Assembly (NCBI GenBank): GCA_030248215.1
Contig: JASANG010003890.1
Coordinates: 124,001 to 188,000 of the forward strand
Direction of reading: 5' to 3'
DNA length: 64,000 bases
Source: Enoplolaimus lenunculus
Taxonomy: Eukaryota; Nematoda; Enoplea; Enoplida; Thoracostomopsidae
Every line of letters begins with the position of its first letter. Position 1 is the first letter of the stretch. The notes under the pieces were generated by a model, which did no database searches, was not told where the DNA came from, and was given only the letters and a program-made list of their open reading frames with translations. Position numbers and translations under genes: made by a program. Positions 1 to 11,939 of the stretch are shown here, in pieces.

Positions 1-93
1 TTTGAGCTGAAGCATTCACTGGTTCGAAAGTCGCAAGACGCGACGCCAACTATCTGGTGAAAGGTGCTACGCACATTTGAGAATACGGGCTCT
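1..93. repeat. Partial copy of family X inverted-repeat element
   Basis: The segment ends in CACATTTGAGAATACGGGC, matching in inverted form the terminus of the fuller copies at 4891-5112 and 62453-62672. It also carries the CCAACT..TGGTGA motif near the end seen in those copies. The other half lies outside the window or is lost. Confidence 0.4.
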
Positions 94-99
94 AAACTG

Positions 100-243
100 A
101 AGCCTAAGCGTAAGTATAAGCCTATTCTTAAGCGTACGCCTATTAGTCTAAACGTAAACCTAAGCAAAAAATAGTCTAAAGTTTAAACTTGCTTTATCGC
201 AGTTCCGCGCAAACACAGTTCGCCCCTGAACTTTACATGAGCC
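100..243 (-). mobile_element. Family T element (TTAGGC-core MITE), left end degraded
   Basis: The right end reads CGCCCCTGAACTTTACATGAGCC, matching the family end (CCTGATCTTTACATGGGCC). Before it come the family's AGTCTAAAG..TTAAACTTGCTTTATCGCAG block and diverged GCCTAA units. The left inverted repeat is not recognisable. Confidence 0.6.
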
Positions 244-320
244 ATAGTTTTCAAAATGATGACCTGCTGGGCCCTAGAAGGAAACACTTAACCTTTAGCA
301 CGAAATTAATAAACCACGCT

Positions 321-572
321 GGGTCCATATTACTTTATCGGGAGTTCAGCTTTCTGGTGTCCATAAAACAGTAGATTTAGATTCTAGATTACATGTTTTT
401 GCTTAGGCTTAGGCTTAGGCTTAGGCTTAGGCTTTGGCTTAGGCTTAAGAACTCATTTTTGCAACGCTTAGGCTTAGACTTAGGCTTAGGAACACATTTT
501 TGCAACGCTTTAGGCTTAGGCTTAGGAATACGCTTAATCTACTGTTACGCCCCTTAAAATAACATTGGCTCC
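321..572 (+). mobile_element. Family T element, TTACTTTAA subfamily
   Basis: It runs from GGGTCCATATTACTTTAT to TTAAAATAACATTGGCTCC. The core has about ten TTAGGC units and two CACATTTTTGCAACGCTTAGG blocks. It shares TTCTGGTG..TAGATTCTAGATTACAT with the copies at 6301-6493 and 28600-28813, which marks a subfamily distinct from the GTAAAGA type. Confidence 0.7.
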
Positions 573-846
573 ATTCTGAATTAGAATCCTATTGTTACGC
601 CGATAGCAATCAATATTTTCTAGTTACTTTTTGCTTAGTAAAGTTATTTTTTAGACTTCAAAATACAAATCATTATGTCCTATGCGAGTATACACTTACA
701 GCTAATTTTAATTGCTGCGTGCATTTTGTTTATTGCAAGTTATGAGGCTGACGCGTTTGGGCAAACAAGTATTGAGTATCTCATAAACAGACTAATGCGA
801 GCAAGGTAAGCCATCCAGTGAAGTTTTTACGTACTTTACACATGTA

Positions 847-1055
847 CACTGCAAAAAAATGGTGAGTCAAATTGACTCTCTCCGAAATAGGCTCTACGGG
901 ACTACACAAACTGAGTCAAATTCGATTCCGCCAGAGTCAAACATGCGACTCAGTGAATCGAATATGACTCTGCCGGAGTCGAATTTTGACTCAATTTGTG
1001 TAGTCCCGTAGAGCCTATTTTGGAGAGAGTCAATTTGACTCACCATTTTTTGATG
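847..1055 (+). mobile_element. Family S near-palindromic MITE, copy 1
   Basis: It starts CACTGCAAAAAAATGGTGAG directly after TA and ends GACTCACCATTTTTTG. The two halves are inverted copies of each other around a centre at about 945-955, with GAGTCAAATTGACTC near each end. The outermost right bases have decayed. Confidence 0.8.
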
Positions 1056-2447
1056 TCTTGATTCACGTTATAACCGGAGCAGTCGGGTCTTGATTTGTCT
1101 CATATTGATTCGACGTCAACGTTAAAATTCGAAATCTCATATTCGATGAACGGACACGTTTACGAATATCACCGTTATTAGATTTGCAATGTCACAAGAT
1201 ACTGTGAAAAATTTATGCCCATATTATAATGTATTCCACCATCACGGCGAGTGTCATATGATATTCAGCGGGACAGTGTAATCATCGCATGCACACGAAT
1301 GTCAATAAAAAGTCTAAGTGTAGAGGCACGAATGTGTTTATAAACACCGATTACGCACGAGAAAATGCGTTTCCGACCGAAAAATCGCTAAGAATTAGGC
1401 GTCATAATCAGAAATTCAGATTTCAACTTTTAGTATTAATGTTTACCTCAAGCGAGGTATGTGACATTCGCACATAATATGTCGAATATCATATGATATT
1501 GAAGTGGAAAAGGTGTTTTTGCACCGTAGGGCTGCTGGAGCGAAAACGGACAGAACTCTATTCGCCATACGTCCGCCTCTGAGGAGTCGTTGAAGCTTTA
1601 GTAAAGGGTCGTTGGATTTAGAACCTGGAAATATGTGTTTTTAGTCTTTCTAGAGGTTTAGGACAGGCATGTATCGCATCAAGTAATTCTCCTGCAGTCG
1701 GATCCAAAATGAGAACCAACGTTTGTCATTTATATGTTTAGCACTAAACTGGCGTATGGCTTCTGGCTTGCTTCGCTCGCGAGTGCTTCAACTATATTAT
1801 CGCAATGGTTCCCCCACTTAAAATTGTCCTGGATCGGCTACTAATTCCTCCCCAAGTCAATCAGCGTTCGCGACGACGAGAGTGTGAGAAAACGTAATTT
1901 CTCACGGTTTCCGCGATGTTTTGTCGCTGTATTGCGAGTAATTTACTGAGATTAGGATAAAAATGTTTTATCCGGTTTTTTTCGTTTTTTCCTACCCCTC
2001 GGAAAAAAAACGAAGAAAACCGGAAAAACACCGTTTTTCCGTTGGTTGTTTCCGGTGCCCAACGTTGTATATCCATATATTAATATTTCAGGTTTCCGCG
2101 AGCCAATCGTATTTTAATGCGCAAACCAAATGACAGTTGCCTTGTTCCTACGATACAATGCATTTTACGCTATTCCAAAAATGTTCATCGCTGAACGTCG
2201 GCATGGAAATGCGATTTAAAATTCAATTTATATATTTGAATCGCGTCATACACAGGACTATTTTATACGTGCAGTTGGGGTTTTGGGCTTAGATTTACCG
2301 AATAGCTTAGAATAAGGCGTAATCTTAGGTAAAGGTATCCCTTTTGCTAAACATTAGCCTGAGCTTAGCGTGAATTCGACGGTAAATGCACAAGGGCTGT
2401 GTCGCTGACAAGTCAGTATGTCAGTATTCGTGTAATATTCATTAGTC

Positions 2448-2698
2448 CACTGTAAATTCTGATGAGTTAATTAATCAACTCACACGAATAGTTAGTAATT
2501 TCTGAGTTATCAAAAGTTAACTTTCCTCACTTTGAGTAGAGTTAATTCTTACTTTGAGTTGGGTTGATTCCGGTGGCATTGATTAATTAAATCACAATGA
2601 GTTAAATCAATTCAGAATGATGAGTGCTGATTGTCCTAACTCAGACTGAGTGATTCAACTCATTCTGAGTTAAAATCAACTCACTGGAATTTACAGTG
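2448..2698. mobile_element. Family A inverted-repeat element, copy 1
   Basis: The ends CACTGTAAATTC and GGAATTTACAGTG are inverted repeats, with TA immediately right. The interior is a series of GAGTTGA/TCAACTC modules in both orientations. Other copies lie at 45786, 46453 and 46778. Confidence 0.75.
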
Positions 2699-2704
2699 TA
2701 CTAC

Positions 2705-2705
<1 letters not shown>

Positions 2706-2769
<64 letters not shown>
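2706..2769. repeat. (ATT)n microsatellite
   Basis: About 20 uninterrupted ATT units end in a single ACT variant. It starts eight bases right of the family A element. Confidence 0.95.
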
Positions 2770-2772
<3 letters not shown>

Positions 2773-2900
2773 TATGCATATCTCTATCAATAAAGCTGGA
2801 ACGCTTACAATACTTGATTTGAGTATCGTTACAGTTAATGTTTGTGCTTATCGTATTTTAGTAACGAACCAATAAACAAAACGCATAATTCGCAATGAAT

Positions 2901-3056
2901 AATTTGTTACCCGACAACTGGTCGCCCGTAGCCTACGCCTGAGATTACAAACCTAAAAGTATAAACGTAAGCCTAAGCCTAGTGATCGACGCCAACATGT
3001 CGAGTCGACGAGATTTCGGATTACAAGTTGTAGGTCGGCGAGTTGTTGGGCAACAA
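2901..3056. mobile_element. Family U inverted-repeat element, copy 1
   Basis: The left end AATTTGTTACCCGACAACT and the right end AGTTGTTGGGCAACAAAG are imperfect inverted repeats. An internal GATTTCGGATTACAAGTTGT block has a counterpart in the copy at 29653-29838. The middle carries two or three GCCTAA units. Confidence 0.45.
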
Positions 3057-3160
3057 AGTGTGGTGATACTATTTGGAACGACACAGAAAACTGAAGTTTG
3101 CTATTGTATTTCAACATGGTGGCGTTTGCAAATATTGTTAGTGAAAACTCACAAGATTTT

Positions 3161-3306
3161 GGCCAATGTTCCCTTTAGGGCCGTAACAGTAGATTAAGCG
3201 GATTCCTGAGCCTAAGCCTAAGAAAAGAAATGTCGTCTAGAATGTAAGCCTAATCTTTTACAGATCTTCCAGAAACCGAGACAGCCGTAAAAGTAAAACA
3301 TGGGCC
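3161..3306 (-). mobile_element. Family T element, TTACTTTAA subfamily
   Basis: It runs from GGCCAATGTTCCCTTTAGGG to GCCGTAAAAGTAAAACATGGGCC. The core is short, with only two or three GCCTAA units before the AATGTCGTCTAGAATGTAAG block typical of this subfamily. Confidence 0.75.
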
Positions 3307-4347
3307 AAAGTTTTGTTAAATTACAACAATTACATACACAGTCTACACTGTTCGAAGCTTACACTCGATTTAGTAGCAGTATTCTCTATCAAATTAATAG
3401 TTGCCACTCTCAAATTTAATTCGTTTCTTAAGGACGTACTACAACAGATAAATGCGGCGTAGCCACGTAGGGAGGTTTATACGTTTCTAGAAATACTTAA
3501 TAAAAGCAACAAAATGATAAAAAACTTTATTCACATTGAACCTTATGAACCAGTAAATTAATGGGTTCTGGCAATATGGTTCTGTCAATTACAGCGGCAA
3601 TCACAAGTAAAGGCCGTGATCTGATTTATTATTTTTGAAGCATAGTTAGTATGTGCGTACTGTCTAAAAACTTAAACTTAAATTATAGCTGAACTAAACT
3701 TGAATATTAATAGTTAAATTGATACCTAAATGGATGGACGAACTAACTAAACTAGAATTATAAGCTTTACTAAGACTAACATATTTTTACGTTTAACACC
3801 AGTTTAAGTTAAACTTATTTTTGGGTTAAGTAACAAGCGCAACCCAGAATTTATGTGTTTCTAAGAATTCGTCAACTTTAGCTTAAAGTAAAAATATGTA
3901 ACATTTTAAATGAGTCTAAATCTAACTTACCTGTTAGTTTGTAAGGCTAGAAAATTAGTTTAATGATTCTGAATTAATTTAAGCTGAAATCAAGTTTGTG
4001 TAAGCTGTTAGGGATAGACATTGAGTGAATCGTGCGCAGAAATCTCTACTTTAAATGCTTTTTCGTATCAAACAGCACGTTTCAAAACGGTTTTACCTGA
4101 TTGAAGAAGTTTTAATACATATTTATACTTTAAAGCTGGAATTCCCCACCTACGTATTTTGGGCAAGTTGCCAGCATTACTTTGTTTACAATATTTTCTT
4201 GGAAAAGAAACGTTATTGTTATGTGAAAACAAAATGTGCATGCAGATTGTTCTTCGCTAATTTTTGGGCATCGCGCAAAGCCGGTTGACTAGTATAACTA
4301 ATGTAGCGAAACTTTGCTACTATAAGTAGACAAGCTGTTTTGGCCTA

Positions 4348-4815
4348 CTGTTGTGACCCGAATAAGAGGGGGACTGATATCTCTTTGGCCTCTCTAGTGG
4401 GGACCCTCTGTTATTCGGTTACGAACTGTTGCTTGTTTTCAACCGGTTACGGACTGTTGTTTATTTTCAACCCACTCTCCGCCACCCGTCGTATTGATAT
4501 ATATCCGGTATTGCAATTATCCGTTGAATTAAACGTTTTTTGCCTTGCATCAAAAGCTTGAGCGAGAATGGAAAGTTTATACTTAGGAATGTACTTCCAA
4601 AACATAGGTGTGGTGTAAAGTTTCGAAATCAACTTTGTTTGTTCCTGGAGTCATATATGCACTACATTTACGGATTATTGACATTTATCGACTCTAATTT
4701 GGGTTTAGAGACTCTATTCGCTTACGGACTGTTATTAGGGATATGGACTCCTATTGATTGAGACTCATAATAAGGACCCCCTCTTATTACCCCCCTCTTA
4801 TTCGGGTCACTACAG
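4348..4815 (+). mobile_element. Family P inverted-repeat element, copy 1
   Basis: The ends CTGTTGTGACCCGAATAAGA and TCTTATTCGGGTCACTACAG are inverted repeats, preceded by TA and followed by TG, a one-base decay of a TA target duplication. The interior (GGTTACGGACTGTT, ACTCCTATTGATTGAGACTC) is shared, in opposite orientation, with the copy at 50144-50573. There is no coding capacity. Confidence 0.8.
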
Positions 4816-4890
4816 TGTTTCTGACACCATCCCAAAATATTCGAACAATTAATAGAACAAGGAAACCGGAACCGCTTGGCATACACCTTA

Positions 4891-5112
4891 GCCCGCATTC
4901 TCAAATGTGAGTATCACCTATCACCAGTTGGTGATAGGTCCAGTAACTTTGGAACCAGCGCATGATGAGGTTCGAAGTTCAGCACAGTGTTCGCGTTTGC
5001 ATTGCCCTAGTCCTGTACCAATTTTGAGCTCTGCAATTGCAAATGTTCGTCAGTTTGAAAACCTATTGCTAATTGATGATAGACGCTATATGCATTTGAG
5101 AATGAGGACCCT
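4891..5112. mobile_element. Family X inverted-repeat element, copy 1
   Basis: It begins GCCCGCATTCTCAAATGTGA and ends CATTTGAGAATGAGGACC, an inverted pair. The perfect palindrome CCTATCACCAGTTGGTGATAGG lies near the left end. The interior (CCTGTACCAATTTTGAGCTC, CAGTTTGAAAACCTATTGCT) matches 62453-62672 in the same orientation. Confidence 0.65.
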
Positions 5113-5549
5113 TGTCTTCACTAAGGTAACATAATTTAAATGTCCGTTTCCGTCTTAAACTATTCAATGAAATAACGCAGTTTCTATATACCATTCGCCG
5201 CATATATCCGGATATACGAACGACCGCGTTTGTTTAATAAACTTCCTATTTGAATTTATACAGCTCGGGCCATATCTAATTGCTTTACAATGCCGTTATT
5301 ATTATTATTATTGTTGCAGTGTTTAGCTGACGGCGATTTACTGATGTTCTTGCAATTAATTATGCCTCTATTTCGACTGCTATAAATTTGAAGTATTTTG
5401 GTTTTGAGGCAAAATTCCACTGCATTTTATACTGTTAAAATTAACAAAATTTGTCGCTAACAATTATTGTTCTGGTTGTTGGCGTTTCTGCGATGCTTGT
5501 AAGCATTGGGGATGGTTCGTGTGATATGGTTTTCTTAAGCTTAAAATTT

Positions 5550-5680
5550 GAGCCCATGTTACTTTTAAGGGCGTTCCGGATTTTGGTGGGTCTATAAAAG
5601 AGTATTTATATTTCTTTGCTTAGGTTTAGGCTTAGGCTTAGGCTTAATCAACTGTTATGCTCCTAAAAGTTAAATCGACC
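5550..5680 (+). mobile_element. Family T element, TTACTTTAA subfamily, short copy
   Basis: The left end AGCCCATGTTACTTTTAAGG and the TTGGTGGGTCTATAAAAGAGT block match 6301-6493. The core has four TTAGGC-type units. The right end (TCCTAAAAGTTAAATCGACC) is diverged. Confidence 0.65.
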
Positions 5681-5833
5681 AAAATTTGTATGACAAAGTT
5701 CTCCAATGACCTGTATTGAAAATATTAATTTTTTCCTTAACAGTTAAGTGCATTACACTTGGTTACTTAATTTTGACAGTATATACGATCGGTTTGAGGC
5801 ATAATTCTACTGGCCGGTACTAACTATTTAGGG

Positions 5834-6030
5834 GCATGCCTAAACGCCTAAGCCTAAACCTAAACGTAAACCTAATCCTAAGTTTGCCCGTCTCATAGCA
5901 TGCATTCCTAATAAAACGCCTAAACCTAAACGTAAACCTAATCCTAAGTTTGCCCGTCTCATAGCATGCATGCCTAAACGCCTAAGCCTAAACCTAAACG
6001 TAAACCTAATCCTAAGTTTGCCCGTCTCAA
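5834..6030. repeat. Tandem repeat, three ~65-68-bp units with GCCTAA-like core
   Basis: Each unit has AACGCCTAA(G/A)CC, then diverged CCTAAAC steps, then AGTTTGCCCGTCTCA. The AGTTTGCCCG motif recurs at 5881, 5946 and 6014. Units 1 and 2 continue with AGCATGCAT. The units are nearly identical, so the expansion is recent. No family T ends flank it. Confidence 0.85.
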
Positions 6031-6300
6031 AGCATTCCAATTTTTCTGTCCCATATATTTAATTAACTTGAGCCATTCATAACCATATAAAAGGTGATCA
6101 TGAAAATATCTGCAGATCATGTGGTAGGATTGGGACTTATGATCCGTGTTTTTAGGTTCGGTCCCAATGCCAAGGTACTGTCGAATGTGAGAAAAATAGA
6201 TTTAACGCTGATCAGCTAAACAGTATCAAATATGACTTTTTATGCTTTGTTTTTTCACAACTTTTACAGCAATTAATGTTCACCTGCATCATTCAAGGAT

Positions 6301-6493
6301 TGGGCCCATGTTACTTTAAGGAGCGTCCAGGTTTCTGGTGGGTCTATAAAAGAGTAGGTTTAGATTCTAGATTATATTTTTTGCCTAAGCTTAGGCTTAG
6401 GCTTAGGAATACATTTTTTGCAACGCTTAGGCGTAGGCTTAGGCTTAGGAATACGCTTAATCTACTGTTACGCCCTTTACAGTAACATTGGCC
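6301..6493 (+). mobile_element. Family T element, TTACTTTAA subfamily, both ends present
   Basis: It runs from GGGCCCATGTTACTTTAAGG to TTTACAGTAACATTGGCC, with about seven TTAGGC-type units. The flanks AAGGATTG and AAGGATTA match at 7 of 8 bases, consistent with an 8-bp target duplication. Confidence 0.8.
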
Positions 6494-7772
6494 AAGGATT
6501 ATGATTAATCGACAGTAAAGCTTGTTTTACCTCAGTAAATTGTTTGATACACTTTTATTCTCAAAATAGGCTGACTAAAACACAGACTGCAACTAAAAGT
6601 CAAATATTAGACTGTGTCGAAGCCGCTTTTAATAAGTGAAATTTGAAATTAATAAAATTTCGAATCAATAAAACTATTAATGTCACGATAACTTTAAAAT
6701 ATCTATGGTTTTACAGACTTTAAATTTATCTCAAATATACTCTGTAGCTCAATTAATTGTTGTATTCCAAATGTAACTCAAAATATTAATACTTTAAGAT
6801 TCTGTTTAATTACATTTTGTTCACACGGTCTTTACATCTGCACTGCGATATTTTTAGGCTGTGAAACGCTTTCTGTGTGCATTCAGTTAAAAGTCGAACA
6901 CTAAAATCATACGTATTTTGGGCATCATTCTAGCTATAATTTCCCTATTAAGCGCAACGTGTCTTAATAACATTAATTAATTCAATAATTTTAATCTAAA
7001 TTAAAGAATAATTTACAATTAGTTTGGCGTTACCAAAACATTCTATAATAGTATCTGTTGTTTGCCGTTTAGAACTTGATACCACCTGACCGTACTAGAA
7101 TGATATTGCAGTTTCGCGACTCGACGGCCGGCCCCCCTGAAAACAAGCACGTATCGACCAGAAGCCAATTTTCAACCAAAATTAAAAAGTAACTTTTAGG
7201 TTTGTGGTGAAATTTTTACAAAATTTACTTTTAAAAAATCGAACAGTTTTAAACCAAACATTGCAACCAAATCAACGTTGGCATTCCCGCTGACTTACGA
7301 TTTTATGCAACTGATTCATTTGCATAATCTGTTTTTGTCTTCGACGCTTATTTTTGACTAAATTTTAATACCAAATTATAATTCAAAATCAAAATCGGAA
7401 ATGGTCAATTTTAGAAAACTCACTCATTCTCGCATGCTGTGTTTTAATATTATTCAAGTTGGCGAATGACGCAAATAATTTTTGACTGCGATGCGGCAGT
7501 CATTTGTCATTTTCTTGGTTTAATCTTTGTATAAGAACCACTTTAAAGTTCAGCCGCCAAGGTTGTTTTGTTATCTACTGACGCTCTGAATCGCTATTTA
7601 GTTGATTTTAATCTAATCGCTTGAGATTTAAGAGACAATTAGCTTCTAAGCAGTGTTTAGCTTGCTTTTCCGTAACACACAATAAGCATTCTTGTCGGAA
7701 GACTTCTAGTAAATAGTTACGATCACAGGAACATGGACGATTCGATATTTTATCTTAGCAAGTCTACGCATT

Positions 7773-8149
7773 AGGGTATAACCGGATGTCTGCATCCGGA
7801 TGCGGCAGAAAATCGATTTTCGGCTCTGGTAAAATTTCTGCCGGAGGTTCCGGCATGTTTCGGTAATGAAATTTTGTAGAATTTTACAAAATTGATTTGT
7901 TTTGTGCGTTTTGTTTTAACGTTTGGTACAATCATAAAGAAAAATTGGCTAGATTTTGTAAAAAAATAACCGTAAAATCAAAACATTTTGCCAACACCTT
8001 TCAGATATTTGCAAAAATTAGCGAATAATACATCATTTTAACACCCTAATTTCGTCTCACTTCCGACTCGTCCCCCGGTTCTGGTTCCGGCTAATTTTGG
8101 TTACCTTCGGCTTTATCTATGGTTTTTTTCACTTCCGGTTGCATCCTAC
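7773..8149 (+). mobile_element. Family V inverted-repeat element, copy 1
   Basis: The left end AGGGTATAACCGGATGTCTG and the right end CTTCCGGTTGCATCCTA are inverted. Inside are CGGCAGAAAATCGATTTTCGGCTC and GGAGGTTCCGGCATGTTTCGGTA, then an AT-rich stretch (TTTTACAAAATTG, GCGTAAAACCAAAA type). Related copies lie at 13836, 19494, 25889 and 47271. Confidence 0.65.
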
Positions 8150-8299
8150 TGCTTGGTGACACTTTCAGTTGTGCTGCCAGCATTATTATTGCATCTACGC
8201 CAACTCCAACAAACTTCTTTTGTTGATATTGTTACAGTCGGAATCATCGGAGTTCAAGATTTTTTGTATTCCTTATATATTATTTCAGCAGATTACAAA

Positions 8300-8482
8300 T
8301 TGTCGGCCAAAATGGGCTCTATGGGACTGCAAAAACTGAATCAAATTCGACTCTGCCAGAATCAAATTATACTTACTTAGTCGCACATTTGACTCTGGCG
8401 AAATTGAATTGGACTCAGTTGTGTGTAGTCCCGTAGATCCCATTTCGGAGACACTCAATTTGACTCACCATTTTTTGCAGTG
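8300..8482. mobile_element. Family S MITE, copy 2, left end eroded
   Basis: The right half GACTCACCATTTTTTGCAGTG followed by TA is intact. The left arm is recognisable from GGCTCTATGGGACTGC onward, but its outer 40 bases have diverged. Confidence 0.7.
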
Positions 8483-10009
8483 TACAAAATCGTTTGTGAC
8501 AATTTTGACTTTCGCAAATTTAGCCATTTAGTCTTCAGTTAAATTCATAATTAATATTTCAATTTGTTCAGCTTTGTCAAAAGTCAAGTAACCAATTAAA
8601 GACGTTTTGGTGTATTCGATGTATATATATTGCCTTAATTAATTTAGTCGTAAAAATAGCATCATTTAAGTATTAACTGATTCATAGATACCAAAATATG
8701 CACTTCCATTATTGCTAATGCCACACATCAAAAGCGAATTTTAAGTGTTTAACAATTTTACAGGTATTTCAAACGGGTAATTGTATTCTTATCAAAATTC
8801 TAAGTGTCAACTAAGGTTAATCTATGAGTGAATTATCAAATTTACCAAAAATATAAGGACACTTAAAGGGTATTGTACCGGTTGAGTACACACTGCACTC
8901 GTTTCAACGGCCAAATGTTTATTTTACACGACTAATTACTATTTACTTTTATCACAACGGTTTGATAGTTTCGGTTGTAATTCACTGTTTTGGCTGAGAA
9001 AAACAGTTTCAATAATAGAATTAGTGGCTAAAATCTGAACGAAAACACGGTATGAAGCGTAATTTATGCAACATTTTTGGCAGATATTAATGTTTATTTA
9101 TTGATTTTTTTTAACTTAAAATACAGTGTGACGCTGACATTTCCTATAGTAAAACCGTTTGGTTTCAGAACTATTCAAAAATCTGTTGTAAGGTTTATGA
9201 AATTTTCGCTTAAATATACCACGAACTTTGTGTCCAAAGAACTGTTGATACGAGACATATAAAGCGGATATTGTTTCAAATATCGGATTTATATTCAATT
9301 TATTTTGCTTTGTATAAGCGCAATAGATTTGCAGCGATGTTGCGGTATAATTATGCGAAAGGTGCAACAGGAGGTGAAAAATACAAGAGCAACCGCAGGA
9401 GGTCGAACAAAATTTGCCTAAAATGGAACCGGAGACTAAGCGAAGTTGCCCAGTTAAAATAGAATGAATATTTTGTTAATATTAGCAAATATCTGTGTAA
9501 AGTGTTGTCAAAAATTTTTAGTTTTAGGGATATTTTTAAAAATTACTGCACAATCTAATGTTCACAATTGTACTGAAACTTAAAGCAAAACACACTGAAC
9601 GATACGATTTTTGTCCAAATTAAAAAAACAATTTCACAATTGAAATTGCCGGAATCATCGGCAGAAATGTTACTGGGGTCGGATCCGCCGGTCGATTTGC
9701 TGCCGGAGGTACACCTCAGAGTATGTATAAATACCTCGGTGTTTTACCAAACACTGCTAAACTTTTCTGTTATTTAAAACTAATTACTAATTACACTTCC
9801 TTTGAATTTGTTCAATCTTTAATTTTCAAAAACTTGTTTCTATTATAAAGAAATGGTGTCAAAAATACAACGTCAAAACTACTGGCCATATTTTCCAGGC
9901 CGCGAACATGTATGACCTGTTAGTGACAGGTGTTCGAATTTTTGAACTCGAAAATCGTGCGGTTCAAATTTTTGTCGATTTCTCGCACTTGGTTTGGCTT
10001 ACCTTTATA

Positions 10010-10290
10010 CACTGCAATAAATGGTGAATCAAATTGACTCTTTAAGAAATAGGCTCTATGGAACTACACATACTAAGTCAAATTCGACTCAACGAGTCGC
10101 GCGTTTGATTCTGGCGGAGCGGAATTTGATTCCGTGTAGTCTCGAAACACCTATTACGGAGTGAGTCAATTCGATTAACCAGTTGTGAGTCGCACGTTTG
10201 AGTGTGGCGGAGTCGAATTCCGCTCAGTTTGAGTAGTCCCGAAGAACCTATTTCGGAGAGTGTCAATTTGACTCACCATTTCTTGCAATG
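10010..10290. mobile_element. Family S MITE, copy 3, lengthened
   Basis: The ends CACTGCAATAAATGGTGA and TCACCATTTCTTGCAATG are flanked by TA. It is about 70 bp longer than other copies because the segment with GTTTGANTCTGGCGGAG and the following arm occurs twice (10107-10175 and 10190-10260). Confidence 0.75.
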
Positions 10291-10664
10291 TACGAACTCC
10301 GTAATTTGCAGCGAGCGGCCAATCGTTTGTTTTCAAACCAATTACTAACTTGCCATAGGTGCTGCTCGCATTTGAGAATCCAGTTCCTGAAATCAATTAT
10401 AAATAAGGAAGCGAATTTTTTTTCGTTTTTCAAATTTCCAACTTTATAAATTAGTAAAGTAAAATATATCACTTGTCGCTTGGTACATAAAGACTAAATA
10501 GCATCTTCTTTATTCATTCACTAAGACGCGTCAAAATTACTACTTTATTCAATTAATACTGCTCTTGGGAGTTAAACAAGCACCTCATTTTAAAAGACAT
10601 GTGAATGATGATTTATCAACTATGCTCCAGATATTTAAGCAGTTTCGAAATTCTTCCTCACCGT

Positions 10665-10830
10665 AGAAGAAACAGCTTATAATTGCTCTAATTCGACTCC
10701 GCCAGAGTCAAACGTGCGAATCAGTAAGTCGAATTTTCACTCTGGCAGAGTAGAATTTGACTCACAGTTTGTGTAGTGCCGAAAAGCCTATTTCGGAGAG
10801 AGTCAGTTTGACTCACCATTTTTTACAGTG
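10665..10830. mobile_element. Family S MITE, copy 4, left arm truncated
   Basis: The right arm ends CACCATTTTTTACAGTG before TA. The left arm begins abruptly at about TTCGACTCCGCCAGAGTCAA, so the outer left 50 bases are missing. Confidence 0.65.
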
Positions 10831-11142
10831 TACTTGCATTGCATTTTACTGTGACGTTTGGTCACACAATATCAACGTCAGTTCTGTGTCGAGTGTTAGT
10901 CTACATTTTTGTCTAAATAACGTTTTGTAAAATTTAAACCCGTTCCAGTGACGAAATGTGTCCGTTGGTCCGGTTTCTGTATTCCGAACATATCGGAAGA
11001 CCTTAGGAATCGAACGGTTTATGATAACCTGCATTTTGGTTCACGCTGGTTTCGGATGCGATTTTAGTGCCATCCAGTGTTGTTGGTTCCGTTGCTGCGC
11101 CCTGGAGGTAGAGGTATATAAGTATGACGTGTAAAACAAATC

Positions 11143-11287
11143 GACCAATGTAAAGAACAGGGACGGAACAAGCATATTCCTAAGCCTAAGCCTAAGCCTA
11201 AGCCAAGCAAAAAAGTAGTCTAAAGATTAAGCTTACTCTTGTCTAGCGTCACAGAAAAACGTTCCACCCCTGATCTTTGCATGGGCC
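11143..11287 (-). mobile_element. Family T element, GTAAAGA subfamily
   Basis: It runs from GACCAATGTAAAGAACAGGG to CACCCCTGATCTTTGCATGGGCC. The core is four clean GCCTAA units followed by GCCAAGCAAAAAAGTAGTCTAAAG. Confidence 0.75.
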
Positions 11288-11939
11288 AGCAACTCAAACG
11301 GCAACAAACATAAATGCTACAGTTCAATAGGACTTGAGGCACTATATTTTTGACCTGGTTCAACAATGATGAACTAACGCTGTTTAGAACCGTAGTTTTG
11401 AAATGATTTAAATTTTTGTTAGTACAAATGTTTAAATATTGCGTAGCTTTTCGTACTTTATTTTTTTCTAAAAGTAACATTCATCACCGGTTGACTATTG
11501 TGTTAAAATTGAACAAATTGCGTTAAGCCAAGCGTTGAAAAAAACAGCTGATAAAATTTAATTTTGAGTTAAAAATATTTCAAAATAAACTGAAACTTGA
11601 ATGCAGTTTCGTTTTTGGACAGTAGCGTTTTTGGCCGTTTTAATATATGGAAAAAACTTCCCTCTATTTTGTGGCAACACAACCGCGAGGAACTTGTAAA
11701 TGTTTGGCGTAGCTGTGTAAAATTGAAAATAAAATTTGAACGTTTGGAAATCGGTTTCATTGCTGACTTTCCAGTTTCAATTTACAGATTCAGGTTTTTA
11801 AAATTTAAAAAAATTGCGGATGCATCGAAATTTTTAAGATATTAAATGAATTTCGTAATTTTTATTTCAGTTCGAACAGTTGTAGTATATTTGCAATGAA
11901 AAATTGCTGAGATGTACACGTGATTTTTATAACCAATTT

